In this document: piece by piece, positions 13,253-25,441 of the stretch | Layout of the letters: the number at the start of each line of letters is the position of its first letter | How positions within the stretch are numbered: position 1 is the first letter of the stretch | NCBI GenBank assembly: GCA_020746105.1 | Contig: CM036617.1 | Location: 17,668,037 to 17,732,036, forward strand | From: Trogon surrucura | Taxonomy: Eukaryota > Chordata > Aves > Trogoniformes > Trogonidae | DNA length: 64,000 nucleotides | Reading direction: 5' to 3' | The notes under the pieces: generated by a model | What the model saw: only the letters and a program-made list of their open reading frames with translations | The model's database searches: none | Told to the model about the DNA's origin: nothing | Position numbers and translations under genes: made by a program

Positions 13253-14189
13253 CCTTTCAATTATAGCTGAAATTGCTGGATGTGTAAAAAAAATATTTTA
13301 CTGGAAAATTGAGACAGACACACAGCTAGCTCAGTAGTACAGATATGATGTAATTAAGAAAGTGGACTAAAAATATACAGCAGAGCACACACATTTAGAG
13401 AAATGTCATATCACTCTCTTCTAAGTTTTAGTTTTGTTTATTTAATTGGAATAATTTACTTTCAGTAAATACATGTCATAGTTTTGTTATTCCTTTGTTT
13501 AATAACTTGCAATCAAGAGTGAAGTGTAATAAAGTGATGAAATTGTGGTCAGACTGGAAGAATAAGACAGGAAATAGTTTTGAAAATTTCAGTGAAAACA
13601 TGTTACTTGTTCAACTGTCGTAGTTGTTCTTTTTTATTTCTTAGACACTAATAACAGTTATTACTAGAGAAACAGACTGTCATTTGTTCAGCCATAGCTG
13701 ATCTCAACAGCTATTACTTACAGTTTGTTTAGTGCTCAGAAATGTGTTCAGATATACAATGAAGTCAATGCTCCAAACAGATTTTACAATTAAGCTACAA
13801 AGTGTAGTATAAGAATCATTTAGATTGTGATGGATAGTTTTGTTAACTGTAAATACTTTAGCCCTTTTATTTGGACATTTCATTGTGTGTGTAGCGGGGG
13901 GGGGCTGTTTTTTTTCTTCTTTTTGCTGTTAATCTATATCAAAAAGACATTCAAAACTGTGTAAGGAAGCTTTCAAAAACATGAAATGCTAAAGTTGGAA
14001 GTTAACGGTTATCGTCCCCCATTTCTTTTTCTGCTAGAATTCTCATTGTCAGCACATATTAAACACTGCAGTGCAAATCTGGTACCAGAAAAAAGACTGG
14101 TGTCTTAGAGCTCTGAGATGTGTTTTGACATAGTTTTTAGTCCTGCTTTTGAAACTCAGACTGTGAAGTACTGACACGAACAGCCCTAT

Positions 14190-14798
14190 TCTACACACAG
14201 AATAAGAGAGTAATTGGGGTTGGAAGTGACCTCTGAAGGTAATCTGGACACTCCTGCTGCTCAAGGAGACAAGCTTAGATCAGGTTACTCATCCAGTCCA
14301 ATTCTGAACACTTCGAAGAATGGAGATCCCACAGTGCATTTGTTCCCAGTTTCCGTACTTGACTATCTCATGGTATAAAAACCAAATAAATCCTCACATC
14401 TGTCTGGAATTTCTTCTGCTGCAACCTGTGTCCTTTTTCTTTTGTCCTGTTGTTACGCACCTCCAGGAAGAGTCAGATATCCTCTTCGCATGGGGTATTT
14501 ATACATATTACTAAGATCTGCCTGAGCCTTTTCTTCTCCAGGCTGAAAAACTCTCTCAGCTTCTCCTTGTATGACAGATGCTTCAAGACCTCGTTCACCT
14601 TCATGGCCCTTCTCTAGACTTGCTCCAGTATGTCCCTCTCTCTGTTGTTCTGCCAGCCCAGAACTGGACACAGCACTCCAGATGTGCCTCCCCAGAGCTG
14701 AGCAGAGGTGAGGGGTCACCTGCAGGCAGTGCAGCTCAAGACACTGTTGGCTTTCTTTGTCACAAGGGTGCATGACTGCCTCATGGCAAGGTTCCTGA
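14190..14798 (-). mobile_element. CR1 LINE fragment, old, antisense
   Basis: A decayed minus-strand CR1. The plus strand shows the familiar reversed order: GGGGTTGGAAGTGACCTC near 14217, then 'CCAGGCTGAAAAACTCTCTC' near 14539, then 'CCCAGAACTGGACACAGCAC' near 14658. No long frame survives. Short open frames at 14453-14775 on both strands are shadows of this repeat. Confidence 0.85.
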
Positions 14799-17700
14799 AA
14801 AGCTTGTTCCTATGCAAGTGTTTTAGGATAGGAACTCCGATTATTTTTTCATTAGTCTGTTTGCACACCTATAGACAGCTCTTGAGATAAAAATACCTTA
14901 TGAGTGGATGAACTGTGTATCATCTTGTATTGATTCTTGCAAACCCATAAGGTGCTTGAATCAGAAGCATCTAGAAAGAGTACCAGGGTGATCAGATCAA
15001 CTTCTGTGCTGCTTTAAGTGACCAGATCTAAAAGAAATTCACTAAATCAGGCAATATGCTTTTCTGGTATTTTGATTTCTCGTTCTCTGCTACTAAATAC
15101 TCTGCTACTTCTTCCTAATTTTGGATAAGTCCTCTTGAGCATATTTTCATTAGGAATTGTGTTTAACTGTGTCTCCACAGTGACGTTCATGCAAAGCTCA
15201 GCAAAGCAAACTGAAAACCACAAGCTAACTTTAATTGCGTTTGCCTAGGACCTTCATGTTTACTTCTTCCTGAAAGAGGATATTGTGAAGAGCACATTTC
15301 TTTTTTTTTTTCAGGATTTTTCATATGCAGTAATATTTGCAGTGTTTGTTTCTATATTTGTACACACAGAAGCGTACATAAACATGTGTACATGGACACA
15401 CACATGACTCTATTCAGCAAAACAGTATTTTTCCTTTCTTCAAGAATGGCTATGGATTTTCACAGTGTCAGGGACCCCTTTTCTTAGCTCTGTCAGTGCT
15501 CCTTATCAGCCAGATCAAGTGTCGCTGCTCATCCAGGGCTGTATTTGCCTCTGAAAACAGAGATGAAAACTGCTGTGCAGCGTCTGGCACATATTTAATG
15601 CTTTGATGTACACAGCTCAATTGGTACATAATAATAATGAAAAGAATGTATGTTGTGCTTACTTTGGAACGTTAAAAATTAAACATGGATATAAAGTTAT
15701 CGCGTAGCAAAGTATTGGTATAATTAATCTTATCTTGTGAAAATTACAAGCCAATAAACTAATTAACAATAGCTAACAACACTCACTAACTACCATGATA
15801 GGAAAGATGCTGTTCATAGCTGTCTAACTGAGTTTTTCAGTGTGGTGTTTGACATTGCTCATGCCTTGAGGTATGTAGCTGAAAAATATCATACATGTGT
15901 TAGTACTGAAAACTAAATCTCTCTGATGGGTAAAATGGAGCAGACCAGTACACCAAGATTGATTATTATTGTTATTACTATGAAAACAAAAGTAAATAAA
16001 TACGAGTGGAAAAAAGTACAGAGGCTGACATATCCCACTCCTTTTTTGTCTGCTCGTAATATTTTTTTCACAGGAGTGCTACATCTGATAAAGTAACGTT
16101 TGACTGATGAATTTCTCTAAATTGATCAAGTTGTAAATTTTGCTCTTTTTTTTAAAAATGTTTTTTCTCATTTTTATTTCCAGTGTGTCTACTAACTGAA
16201 GCTAGCAATTGTCATTTTCGTAAATTTGAGATAATAATAATAAATTAAAACATAATACTTTAATAAATTACGACATAATAATTACAGGAAGGTAGGAATT
16301 AACAAGGCACATGAATTTAACAGAGTATTAGCTCAATCATTCATCCACAGTTTCTTTTGTTTTCCTGTTTTTCATGAACACAGCGATGCATTGGCACAAA
16401 TGATCACTATCACAGCACAGACAAGTATTTATCAGGAGATCACATTGCTTTTGCATGTAGTTCAGTTGTGTAATGAGGATGTCTTTATCTCTTGAGTTGG
16501 AAATGACATGGACTTCCTTTTTCTCTCACTGTCTGCAGTTTTCCTCTGTATCATTTTTATTAGTACGGTCAAAATGCGGGTTTAGTTCTGCTCACACAGA
16601 ACCACTGAAGTAAATCATTAGCCCAAGAATTCAGTGTGTGCACAACACCCAACAACATTGTTGGACTTACACTACTTCAGGGGCATAGTAGCAGCAATCT
16701 GTGTACCTCTTCTTAGTCCCGGAGGGGTTGGGAGAGTCATAAAATACTTTTTCCTCATCATTCCCTTCTCTCCCTGCTTTTTTTTTTCCCCTAGAGGTCT
16801 ACAGAATTGCTTCTAAGCAACACTAATGTCAATGCAAACTGATAGCTCTTCTCCTTGAGGAAGGCAGCTGCCGGCAGTGCCACCAGCGTCTTCCTCACCC
16901 TGCAGAGCCAGGAGGAGCCCTCTGTATGAGCTCATTTTCTGTGTAGCAGCTGGGATTTTGCACACAATAATAGTCCCACACTGCACAGTAATAAAAATGT
17001 ATTTTGTCACTGCACCACACAACTGATGAGGTTTGGACCCAAGAAATAGGTTATTTCAGTTACTGAAAGAACAAATAGGCAGTAGAAGACAAAGAATGAA
17101 TACAAATGGTTTGGGGATTTGTAAAGTGACCTTCTTCTTACACCCTTCCTCTCTTTCCTTGCCTCCTTTTTCCCTAGATTTCCACATAACCCTTTTGGTT
17201 CTGGGTGTGCCTTTCACAGGGGTAGGCTTTGAATGCAAACAATTTTAGCATCAGAAGAAAACAAACCAGCCATGCTCAGGGCACTGGTTAGTGGCCTTTG
17301 AGCCACTTCTCCAGATTTTCTTCCCTGGCAGCTGCCCGCACTGCTCAGGGCTCTGCCCTGCCAGCTGTCTGTGAGCACAGGGGGCTGTGTGGGAAGAAGC
17401 ATCCTTCCCCTCTGCTTGGCCGTGTGTGGGGCAGGGATGTGCAGCCCTGTGCAAGCTCAGCGCTGCCTTCACAGCAGAGGAAGAACCGCCGGGTTGTAAG
17501 GGGCCCCTTCTGCTTTGTTTGTTGGTTTCTTTAACATCCTCTCCAGTGGCTGTAGGCTGTTAACAGCCCACCCTTTCCCCAACAACAGTGCCCTTTCACA
17601 AGCTGTAGCTGTTAAAATTAAGCTTTTTTATGGCTTTGTGAAAGCTTTATCCTTCGTTCAGATGTTGTATAAAATCTCATTTCAGTTGTGGTTTATATCA

Positions 17701-18515
17701 TCGCCATTTCTGCCACAGTATTTCAGGTCAGGTCTCAATCTTCCATCTTTAACAAGTCTCCATACTTTTTATATTGTGTTAGACAGACTTCATTTTATTG
17801 CAGGTGTTCTTTTTCTTAAGGCAGTGGATTGTGACACAATAACAAAGAGGAAAACCTTTGTTAAAGTCCTGTTGGTAATGCACAGCTATCACTTTTTGAA
17901 GAGATTTAACTGAAAATAAGTCCTTTTCACTTCAACTGTACTGACCTCCATATTCAGGAAATCATAATGAGGAACATTTCATGCTACAGAAGTTGAATAT
18001 ACTTTTAAAATGAATTATATGCAATATCTATTTCACAGTAGTAGAGAACAGAGTATGACTTGGGGCCTGACTCTTTAGAAGCTGATATAAGTCTGGAAGT
18101 GATTTTATCAAAATCAGTGAACTTGTCACTCCTTAGAAAAAAAAGAAAAAAAAAAAGAAACAAAGTAAACACTAGTAGCTCTTCTTTTCAATAGTGGAAT
18201 GGTTCCTCAGTTTCCTAGGCCAGGCTATTTTTCAACTAAAAAGAAAGAAGAGCATTGTATGATAAAGGCAGAAAATTCAGAGTTATGTCTAAAGCCTAAG
18301 ATGGATTCAGATATCACTGGCCTTGCTTTTACTACACTTTAAAGTCAGTGGCATAATTCTAGTTACTTTTGATTATCACTGGAATCACTGAAATCAAAAT
18401 AAAACATTTTCTTAATTGCAGTCTGGTGGATCAGAAACTAAAAATTATCACAACATAATGTTCTTTTTAGATAGACAGAATATACTGTTCTTTTTGGATA
18501 CTGTTTCTTTTTTAA

Positions 18516-18557
18516 ATTCATGTTAGCAAACACAGAAATGTGTTTGCTAACATGAAT
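18516..18557. repeat. Perfect 19-bp inverted repeat with GAAA loop
   Basis: The arm ATTCATGTTAGCAAACACA (18516-18534) is an exact reverse complement of 18539-18557, separated only by GAAA (18535-18538). If transcribed it would fold into a 19-bp stem capped by a GNRA tetraloop. It lies in GRIA4 intron 4, outside any repeat I recognise. The stem is shorter than a typical pre-miRNA. Confidence 0.93.
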
Positions 18558-18971
18558 AGAGCCTAAGGCTGATTTTTTTTTTAAGGTTCATCTTTCTATG
18601 GACACTCACATACTCAATGATATTTGGAAAAACAGAAAAAAAAAAAAGAAGTTGCATTAGATTCTGGAACAACCCTGATAGCCTAATGGCCTTAATACTT
18701 CACTTTCTTCGATTCTTTCCTATTGCATAAAGTACGAAATAAGGTATTTGCTAGTAATACGATTATTCGAAAATATATGGAGTGGCTCTCACTGTCTTTC
18801 TTGTTAATGGTAATTTGGGAAGCAGGCTGCATTTACTTATTCGTTCATCTTCAGAACAGTTTCTTCAATTTTACAAATAAGAGTACAGAAGAGCTCCAAG
18901 TATAGTTGGAAACCCTGGTAACTGAATTAAAACATGCAAATTAATATACAAAAGCCAATGAGGCATCCTAC

Positions 18972-19332
18972 TGTCATGTTCCACCCAGACGAAGGGGACA
19001 AGTGACTTTAGATTCGTAAGTCCCCAGCAGAGTGGACAACAGTGAGACAAGTCTCAGGGTCCATACACAAATATTTATTAATTTCTCACAATATATAGAT
19101 CAGACTCACGACAATAGGTTTTAGTTACAAGGCATGTTAGGACAGGTAATATACTATGACTTAATGATAAGCAGGAACTAGGTGTTCAGTAAACTACAAC
19201 CTAATAATAAGGGAAAAGAATGCACAACAAATTATAACTGGCAATATTATACTTAACGATTACAAGAAAGAAACTTAAACATCAACTAAGTAAATAGTAT
19301 GATGGGCCTTGCGTTACTTGGCGAAAAAAGGG

Positions 19333-19363
<31 letters not shown>

Positions 19364-20055
19364 TTCCTGCGGTGGTCCAGCCAACCAGAGTTCAGGATGC
19401 ATCCGTCATTGTCTTCTTTCTTCTTTCTTTTCTTCTTTATTCTTCTTCTTTGCTTTTTCTTGCCTCAATTTATACACACTTTTCTACATGTGGACCTGCA
19501 GTATGTCAGGTAGGGGATGAAGGCACTTCATTGTTTACAATAAGCATATGTGATTGCCGTATTTGCTTTGGAGATATGCTATCAGACAAGACCATCCTGA
19601 CTTTGCGAGATTCCTGGTCTCATGCGTATATTTAGTGCCAGGGCTGTTTGAGGCATCCGTCTCCTGCTTAACCTTATCAGATCCCTTTCCCCATACCATT
19701 TGACACTTATCACTTCATGACACCTGCTTTCCCCTCCTGTCATCCTTCCCCAAAGATGTCACAAATCAGTTCACCCTTCCCAACACTTTCTTCCAAAAAT
19801 CACCCTGAGCAAGCTGAGGTCACTGTAAACTCTCACCATAACAAAAAACAGGTGTAATATCTGAGTGTGCTGTTTAAAGGGAAGTCAGAGTGGGAGGTCA
19901 GAGCAAAAATAAAGTTTTAGAAGATGTGAGTGAAGGAGTACTATGGGAGGGGGAGAAGTGGATCGGATCCAGCTCACTCGGGTTGCCAGCACTAGCACAG
20001 TTTTGAATCAAAGCATCCCAAAGCAATGAAAAGAATAGTTACGCATAGAGAGGCA
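18972..20055 (-). mobile_element. Probable solo LTR of an endogenous retrovirus, antisense
   Basis: Read on the minus strand, the segment starts TG and ends CATGACA. It contains a TATA-like box (GTATAAATTG, plus-strand near 19466-19475) and an AATAAA signal followed by a GT-rich stretch (near 19060-19080), then about 90-100 nt of U5-like sequence. A direct repeat CCTAC flanks it at 18967-18971 and 20056-20060, as expected for the 5-bp duplication of ERVL-type elements. No gag, pol or env and no primer-binding site are seen next to it. The outer (20055) end is less certain: an alternative end is near 19843. Internal (GA)n and CTT-rich tracts are present. Family name not assigned. Confidence 0.65.
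19337..19363. repeat. (GA)n microsatellite
   Basis: About 13 GA units in a row inside the probable LTR. It is followed at 19405-19460 by a pyrimidine-rich CTT stretch, so both purine and pyrimidine asymmetric tracts lie in the element. Confidence 0.95.
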
Positions 20056-20648
20056 CCTACCATGACCCTGACATACCATATCAGCAGTTTCATAGTATAC
20101 CACATCTTCCTGGTCTCAGAAACATGGTCTTTTGTAGTGAATCTCCTGAATTATGCATTTCACATCAAGGGCAGACTCAAAATACATTAATTATCTTTCT
20201 TTTGGATGGTGCTAAATGAGGAGATGTGCCTAGAAGCACCTGTGAATTGTAATGTGAGTTCAGTCTAATGACCAGGTTAGAGATAGCCCATGAAGCATGC
20301 TTGCTGTGGATGCTCGCTCTTTGGCACCAATGCTTGTGCTGTACAGATCCTACCCTACTAGCTACGTTACTTGCTAATGTAAATGTTAGGCAATGCAGCT
20401 CTGATCTCTCTGGACTATGAATGAGCTTCAGTCTTTCAGTATGAATTTAGGGCTTCACAAAGAAGTGTATGGGATTTTAACGTGCCTCCAAACCTAATGA
20501 ACTTCTATAGCAAAGGCTTCCTGGAACACTCTAATCTCTCAAAATTTCAGTCCTGTTCTTCTCTTCTGAAATAAATTTACTGGACCCCTGCTTCTCTGCT
20601 TTGCTGTAGAAGAAAAATATTCTACCCTCACTAACCAGCAACCAGTGA

Positions 20649-22073
20649 TTCACAGAATCACAGAATGTTAGGGATTGGAAGGGACCTCGAAAGATCATCA
20701 AGTCCAATCCCCCTGCCAGAGCAGGAATGCCTAGATTATGCTACACAGGAACGTGTCCAGGCAGGTCTTGAATGTCTCCAGAGAAGGAGACTCCACAACC
20801 TCCCTGGGCAACCTGTTCCAGTGCTCCGTCACCCTCACTGAGAAGAAGTTTCTTCTCGAGTTTAAGCGGAACCTCTTAGGTTCCAGTTTCAGCCCATTAC
20901 CCCTTGTCCTATCATTGGTTGTCACCGAGAAGAGCCTGGCTCCATCCTCGTGACACTCACCCTTCATGTATTTGTAAACATTAATAAGATCACCCCTCAG
21001 TCTCCTCCAAACTAAGGAGCCCCAGCTCCCTCAGCCTTTCCTCAGAAGGGAGATGCTCCACTCAGTCATTCTAGTTGCCCTGTGCTGGACTCTCTCCAGC
21101 AGTTCCCTGTCTTTCTTGAACTGAGGGGCCCAGAACTTTACACAATATTCCAGATGGGGTCTCACCAGGGCAGAGTAGAGGGGAAGGAGAACCTCTCTCG
21201 ACCTACTAACCACTCCCCTTCTAATACACCCCAGGATGCCATTGACCTTCCTGGCCACAAGGGCACAGTGCTGGCTCATGGTCATCCTGCTGTCCACCAA
21301 GACTCCCAGGTCCCTTTTCCCTACACTGCTCTCTAATAAGTCATTCCCCAACTTATACTGGAACCTGGGGTTGTTCCTACCCAGATGCAAGACTCTACAT
21401 TTACCCTTGTTATATTTCATTAAATTTCTCCTCACCCAGCCCTCCAGCCTGTCCAGGTCTTGCTGGATGGCAGCACAGCCTTCTGGTGTGTCAGCCACTC
21501 CTCCCAGCTTGGTGTCATCGGCAAACTTGCTGATAGTACTCTCTAGTCCCTCATCCAAGTCATCGATGAATATATTGAATAATACTGGTTCCAGTACCGA
21601 CCCTTGAGGGACTCCACTGGATACAGGCCTCCAACCAGACTCTGCCCCATTGACCACGACTCTTTGGCTTCTTCCCCTTAGCCAGTTCACAGTCCACCTC
21701 ACTACCCGAGAGTCTAGACCACACTTCTGCAGTTTAGCAGCAAGGATGCTGTGGGAGACTGTGTCAAATGCTTTACTGAAGTCAAGGTAGACCACATCCA
21801 CTGCTCTGCCATCATCTATCCACCTTGTTATATCCTCATAAAAGGCTATGAGGTTAGTCAAGCACGACTTCCCCTTGGTGAAGCCATGTTGACTGTCTCT
21901 AATGACCCTCTTATCCTTGATATGCCTTGAGATGGCACCAAGGATAAGTCGTTCCATCACTTTCCCAGGGATGGAGGTGAGGCTGACCAGTCTATAGTTA
22001 CCTGGGTCCTCCTTCTTGCCCTTTTTGAAGACTGGAGTGACATTTGCTTTCCTCCAGTCCTCAGGCAACATCT
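20649..22073 (-). mobile_element. CR1 LINE, 5'-truncated, relatively intact, antisense
   Basis: About 1.4 kb of CR1 on the minus strand, from within the reverse-transcriptase domain to the TCACAGAATCACAGAATG-type tail at 20649-20667. It is 5'-truncated in RT, as is usual for target-primed insertions. Coding content is described in the RT entry. Compared with the related copy at 34768-35487 it lacks small blocks near 21006 and 21060, which break the frame between the RT body and its C-terminal segment (20731-20967). Long readable frame indicates a fairly young copy. Confidence 0.95.
20731..22071 (-). pseudogene. CR1 reverse transcriptase, partial, frameshifted
   Basis: The minus-strand frame 22071-21031 encodes 346 codons from [20 protein letters not shown] onward. 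It includes [29 protein letters not shown] (first catalytic Asp), [18 protein letters not shown], and the catalytic FADD box ([11 protein letters not shown]; 21514-21525), then [13 protein letters not shown] and [14 protein letters not shown]. These are hallmark non-LTR retrotransposon RT blocks. The frame then shifts; the C-terminal piece ([36 protein letters not shown]) reads in another frame at 20967-20731. The endonuclease domain and ORF1 are absent. Not a host gene. Confidence 0.93.
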
Positions 22074-22289
22074 ACCCTTATATGTATGGAATGGTTGAGG
22101 TCTCATCTCTTTTAAAGTCACTGCTAACCAGTTAAAGAATAAAGAAGAAAAATTTGAAATTTAATGTTCCAAACTGAATAACTCTCAGAAACTCCTTCTC
22201 TTGTTGTGATGGATTTAAGTTCGTTGCCTCAATTTATATCAGTGCAGAAGTACAGTATAAAGAAAAGTGATTCTTCAGGTAGAGAGAAT

Positions 22290-22925
22290 TCATATCCTAT
22301 TTGTTGTAGGAGAAGCAGCTGAAGTATCTGGGGCTGTTTAGCCTGGAGGGGACTGAGGAGAGACCTTATTGTTCTCTACAACTACCTGACAGGAGGTTGT
22401 AATGAGGTGGGAGCTGGTCTGCTCTCCCCGTGGCAAGTGATAGGACAAGGGGAAATCATGGAATCATAAAATCATAGAATGGCCTAGGCTGGAAGGGACC
22501 TTAGAGATCATTTAATCCAACCTCCCTGTCATGAGCAGGGACAACTCTCAACTAGATCAGGCAACACATGAGACGGAACAGGAATCAAACCTACGACCTT
22601 TGGTGTTTCAGCACCACGCTCAACTGAGTGAGCTAAGCCAGCCTGAAGCTGCACCAGGGGAGGTTCAGGTTGGGTATTAGAAAGAATTTTTTTACTGAAA
22701 GGCTTGTCGGGCATTGGAACAGACTGCCCAGTAAGGTGGTTGAGTCGCCATCCCTGGAGGTGTTTAAGAGATGGGTGGATGTTGTGCTGAGGGACATGGT
22801 TTAGTGTTGTTGATAGGGCTAGGACAAAGGTTGGACTCAATTATCTTGAAGGTCTCTTCCAATCAAAACTGTTCTATGATTCTGTGATTCTGTGATTGTA
22901 TGATTCTATGTTTCTATGATTCTAT
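22290..22925 (+). mobile_element. CR1 LINE 3' fragment, sense, split by a SINE
   Basis: Plus-strand CR1 3' end. The left part (22290-22458) carries the LKYLGLFSLEGTEERPYCSL-like region. After the SINE it resumes at 22644 with TGAAGCTGCACCAGGGGAGG and runs through GGACATGGTTTAG to an extended tail of ATTCTGTG / ATTCTATG units at about 22868-22924. The two halves align as one continuous element once the insertion is removed. Confidence 0.9.
22459..22643 (-). mobile_element. tRNA-Ile/CR1 composite SINE (TguSINE1-like), older copy
   Basis: Minus-strand SINE of about 185 bp inserted into the CR1 above. Its 5' head is a decayed tRNA-Ile-like sequence with A-box (TTAGCTCACTCAG) and B-box (GGTTTGATTCC) regions, the B box carrying a CpG-type change. 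Its 3' half matches the tail of the CR1 at 40349-40790 and ends in ATTCTATGATTTTATGATTC. Mobilised by a CR1 enzyme by inference. More diverged than the copy at 31.8 kb. Confidence 0.88.
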
Positions 22926-25387
22926 TTTGTATATCATAATCTGCAGCTTTGAGTATTCGGGAGAGAAAGGCGACTGCAGGTATATTTTGGATATTTGAAA
23001 TTATGAGATGCTCACAGAAAGCTTTTTCCTTAGTTATAAGCTATTCCTGTTTTGCAAACTGTGTGATCAATAACGGTAAAAATTTTCAAATTCAAATCAG
23101 AAATGTATCCAGTCTTGGTTGGAAATACAAACCTTGTAGCATAATTTCTCTTCTCTATCTGCATGACCAACATTCTTAGGGTGAAATTCATCTCGGTTAA
23201 CATTAGGAATCTAAAATGTAGGTGTCTACATCAGAGCTAATCATCATCAACTCTTTTTCTAGTCAGTGCAGAAAAAATATGCACTTTCAGGGCGCAAGCT
23301 GTCTAATTAATTTTAGACATGTGCTTTAGGATAAGATGAATCATTTCCTCAAAGTGCCTGCTCTTCCCACTGACTATAAAGGAAGTTAAGATGACTAGAT
23401 GATACATAAATGCTTACCTTTATCTCTCACCCTAAGAGACAAGTTTTGAGAGAGTGCATTGAAAAAAATCAATACTTTTTTTTTCCCAAATATTCCATAT
23501 TGTTCATACCATGGTATCTACAAGCCTGTGCTAGGAACAAGCATAGAAGCAAATCTGATTAATAATTTGCACTATTTACTAATTTTTACTGTGGCAACTG
23601 CAGACTTGTATCTGCCATACCTCAGCAGTTGCAGGTTGAATACGTGCTTGCTTTATTTGACTGATACATTACAATGATCGTCACAATTTGTATTACAAAA
23701 CCAAACCAGAGAACACATCACTAAGGGTGCTGATCACCAAAGCTATGTCAGCTTCCAAGGGCTTGCAGGGAGCTGCAGTGATTTGCCCAAGCTGAGGATC
23801 TGGTACACAGTTATCATGTAATGTACATCTTAAATCATGTCAGTTCACTTACATTCAAATTGTGATACTGTAGTTATGTAAAAATGAGAGTTTTTAATCT
23901 GTATCAGTTTCCCTATAATGAGGAGGCAAACATATTTTCATTACCACGTATTGCTGAAGGAGTACAGATGTAAAAGCATTACCTGTGTCAGGGACCACAT
24001 CCCTGTTGAAGCCATTGAACCAGCAAGGGTTTGAACCTTTGATGCAAAAAAATGTATTGACAGCACCCTCCTCACATCTGTTGGTGATAGGGAAGAGTGT
24101 GATTTCTCCCTCTTGCTCTCCGTTGCCCCCAAATGAAATCTTAGCAATGGCATTTAGAAACTGATCTTAATCAGAGTTTGATAGAGTCCAAAATCAGCAA
24201 TTCATGTATATGAAGGATGCAAATCTGGTCATGGGGGGCAGTGTCTTTGGGGGTTTGCTTTTTAAATATGATCATTTTAGCTACAGTCTATAAATATGAA
24301 ATAGAGGCTGGGAAGCAAGAAGAACAAAATGATAACAGACGAATCATTTATTTACATTAGTACTTTAAAATAATGAAATTAAAACAGTTCTGAAAAGACA
24401 CTTATGCCACATCCCTTTAATTTTTACTTTCACTCTGTTGTAGAAGCAAATTGACTTACTGGAACAATAGAGCCAGGAATCAAGCATTTCCTAGTCTTAA
24501 CCCAGATTTAGATATTGAATCTTTGGGTGTCTTTGACCAAGTTATTTAGTCCTTCAGTAACTTATCTCTCCTCTCCAAAATGTGATATTAGGTATTATTG
24601 TTTGTTTCTTTTGTAAAAACAGCTTTAATTTGTAGTGAAACTATTAACACCATTTTTAGTGACAAAATATTCTGTCCTTATTTGTGATTTTCAGCTCGTT
24701 GAATGAGAGGCATTCCATCTTAGAAATGGCAATAATATTGATACAAGGTGCAGGCTGATGTAGTTTTTGTCTAAACCCTGCCATATCAGGACTGTAGCAG
24801 CTGAACATCATGATTGTTCCCTTTTTGCATCACTTAATGTTATATTTTGGTTAAACATTCAAGGGCAGCCTCACTGTCCGTTCTTGCTTTGTCCTCACTT
24901 ATGCCCATTCCCAAAGTCTTCAGCATATTACCGAGAGCTAGATAATACTCATAGTGCTTGACCACCTCAGGGACAAACATCTTTGATCCCAGGAGATGAA
25001 GGCCCATTTTGATTCGTAAATTCTACACCTATTTAAAATGAAAAAGTAGATCAGCGAGCAGGCTTTACAGCTAGTGTGTGACCTTGACCTTCTGAATTTG
25101 TATCCCATAGATAATTGCTCTGTTTTATAAAATAGTATGAAACAGTAATATTTTCAATCATACAGAAAATACTCAGATTGCAAGTTCATTACTTTACTCC
25201 CTTTCATTTTAACTTTATCACATGATTAAGCACCCAAAAAGTTACAACTACCTTATTGGGGAAAGACTCTCAAGATCATATTACTGATGTTATATGTTTC
25301 AAGGTTTATATCTATTTGGCTATGAGAACACCTTTCTGGAGAAAACAATATGACATAGTTTTTTTCTTTCTTATTTCTCTCCCATAG

Positions 25388-25441
25388 ATTGTGAGCGTCG
25401 GAAAGCATGTTAAAGGATACCATTATATTGTTGCCAACCTG
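25388..25441 (+). CDS. GRIA4: GRIA4 exon 5 (amino-terminal domain, 18 codons)
   Basis: A 54-nt micro-exon reading IVSVGKHVKGYHYIVANL, matching the short fifth exon of GRIA genes. The acceptor is CCCATAG at 25381-25387 and the donor GTAAGA begins at 25442. Phase is 0 on both sides. It encodes a strand and turn of the amino-terminal clamshell. It contains no long open frame of its own and is recognised only by similarity plus the clean splice sites. The V in IVANL is a conservative difference from the mammalian I as I remember it. Confidence 0.96.

Larger units (their letters stand above)
6548..25387 (+). other. GRIA4 intron 4 (18.8 kb)
   Basis: The longest intron in the window. It contains CR1 fragments on both strands, one LTR, one tRNA-derived SINE inside a CR1, simple repeats, and two clear stem-loops (8457-8486 and 18516-18557). 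GC-richer patches lie around 7430-7560, 16830-16930 and 17290-17510. The intervals 6.6-10.9, 11.8-14.2, 14.8-18.9 and 22.9-25.4 kb show no recognisable gene or interspersed repeat. Confidence 0.85.

Noticed and set aside
17290..17520. A coding exon in the GC-rich patch
   Set aside because: Several overlapping open frames exist on both strands, but none shows a family motif and none joins GRIA4 exons in frame. High GC alone lengthens open frames.
18516..18557. A microRNA precursor
   Set aside because: The stem is 19 bp with a 4-nt loop and flanks that do not extend the pairing. Dicer substrates need a longer stem and usually a larger loop.
21082..21607. Plus-strand open frames of 84 and 123 codons
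   Set aside because: They are antisense shadows of the CR1 reverse-transcriptase frame.
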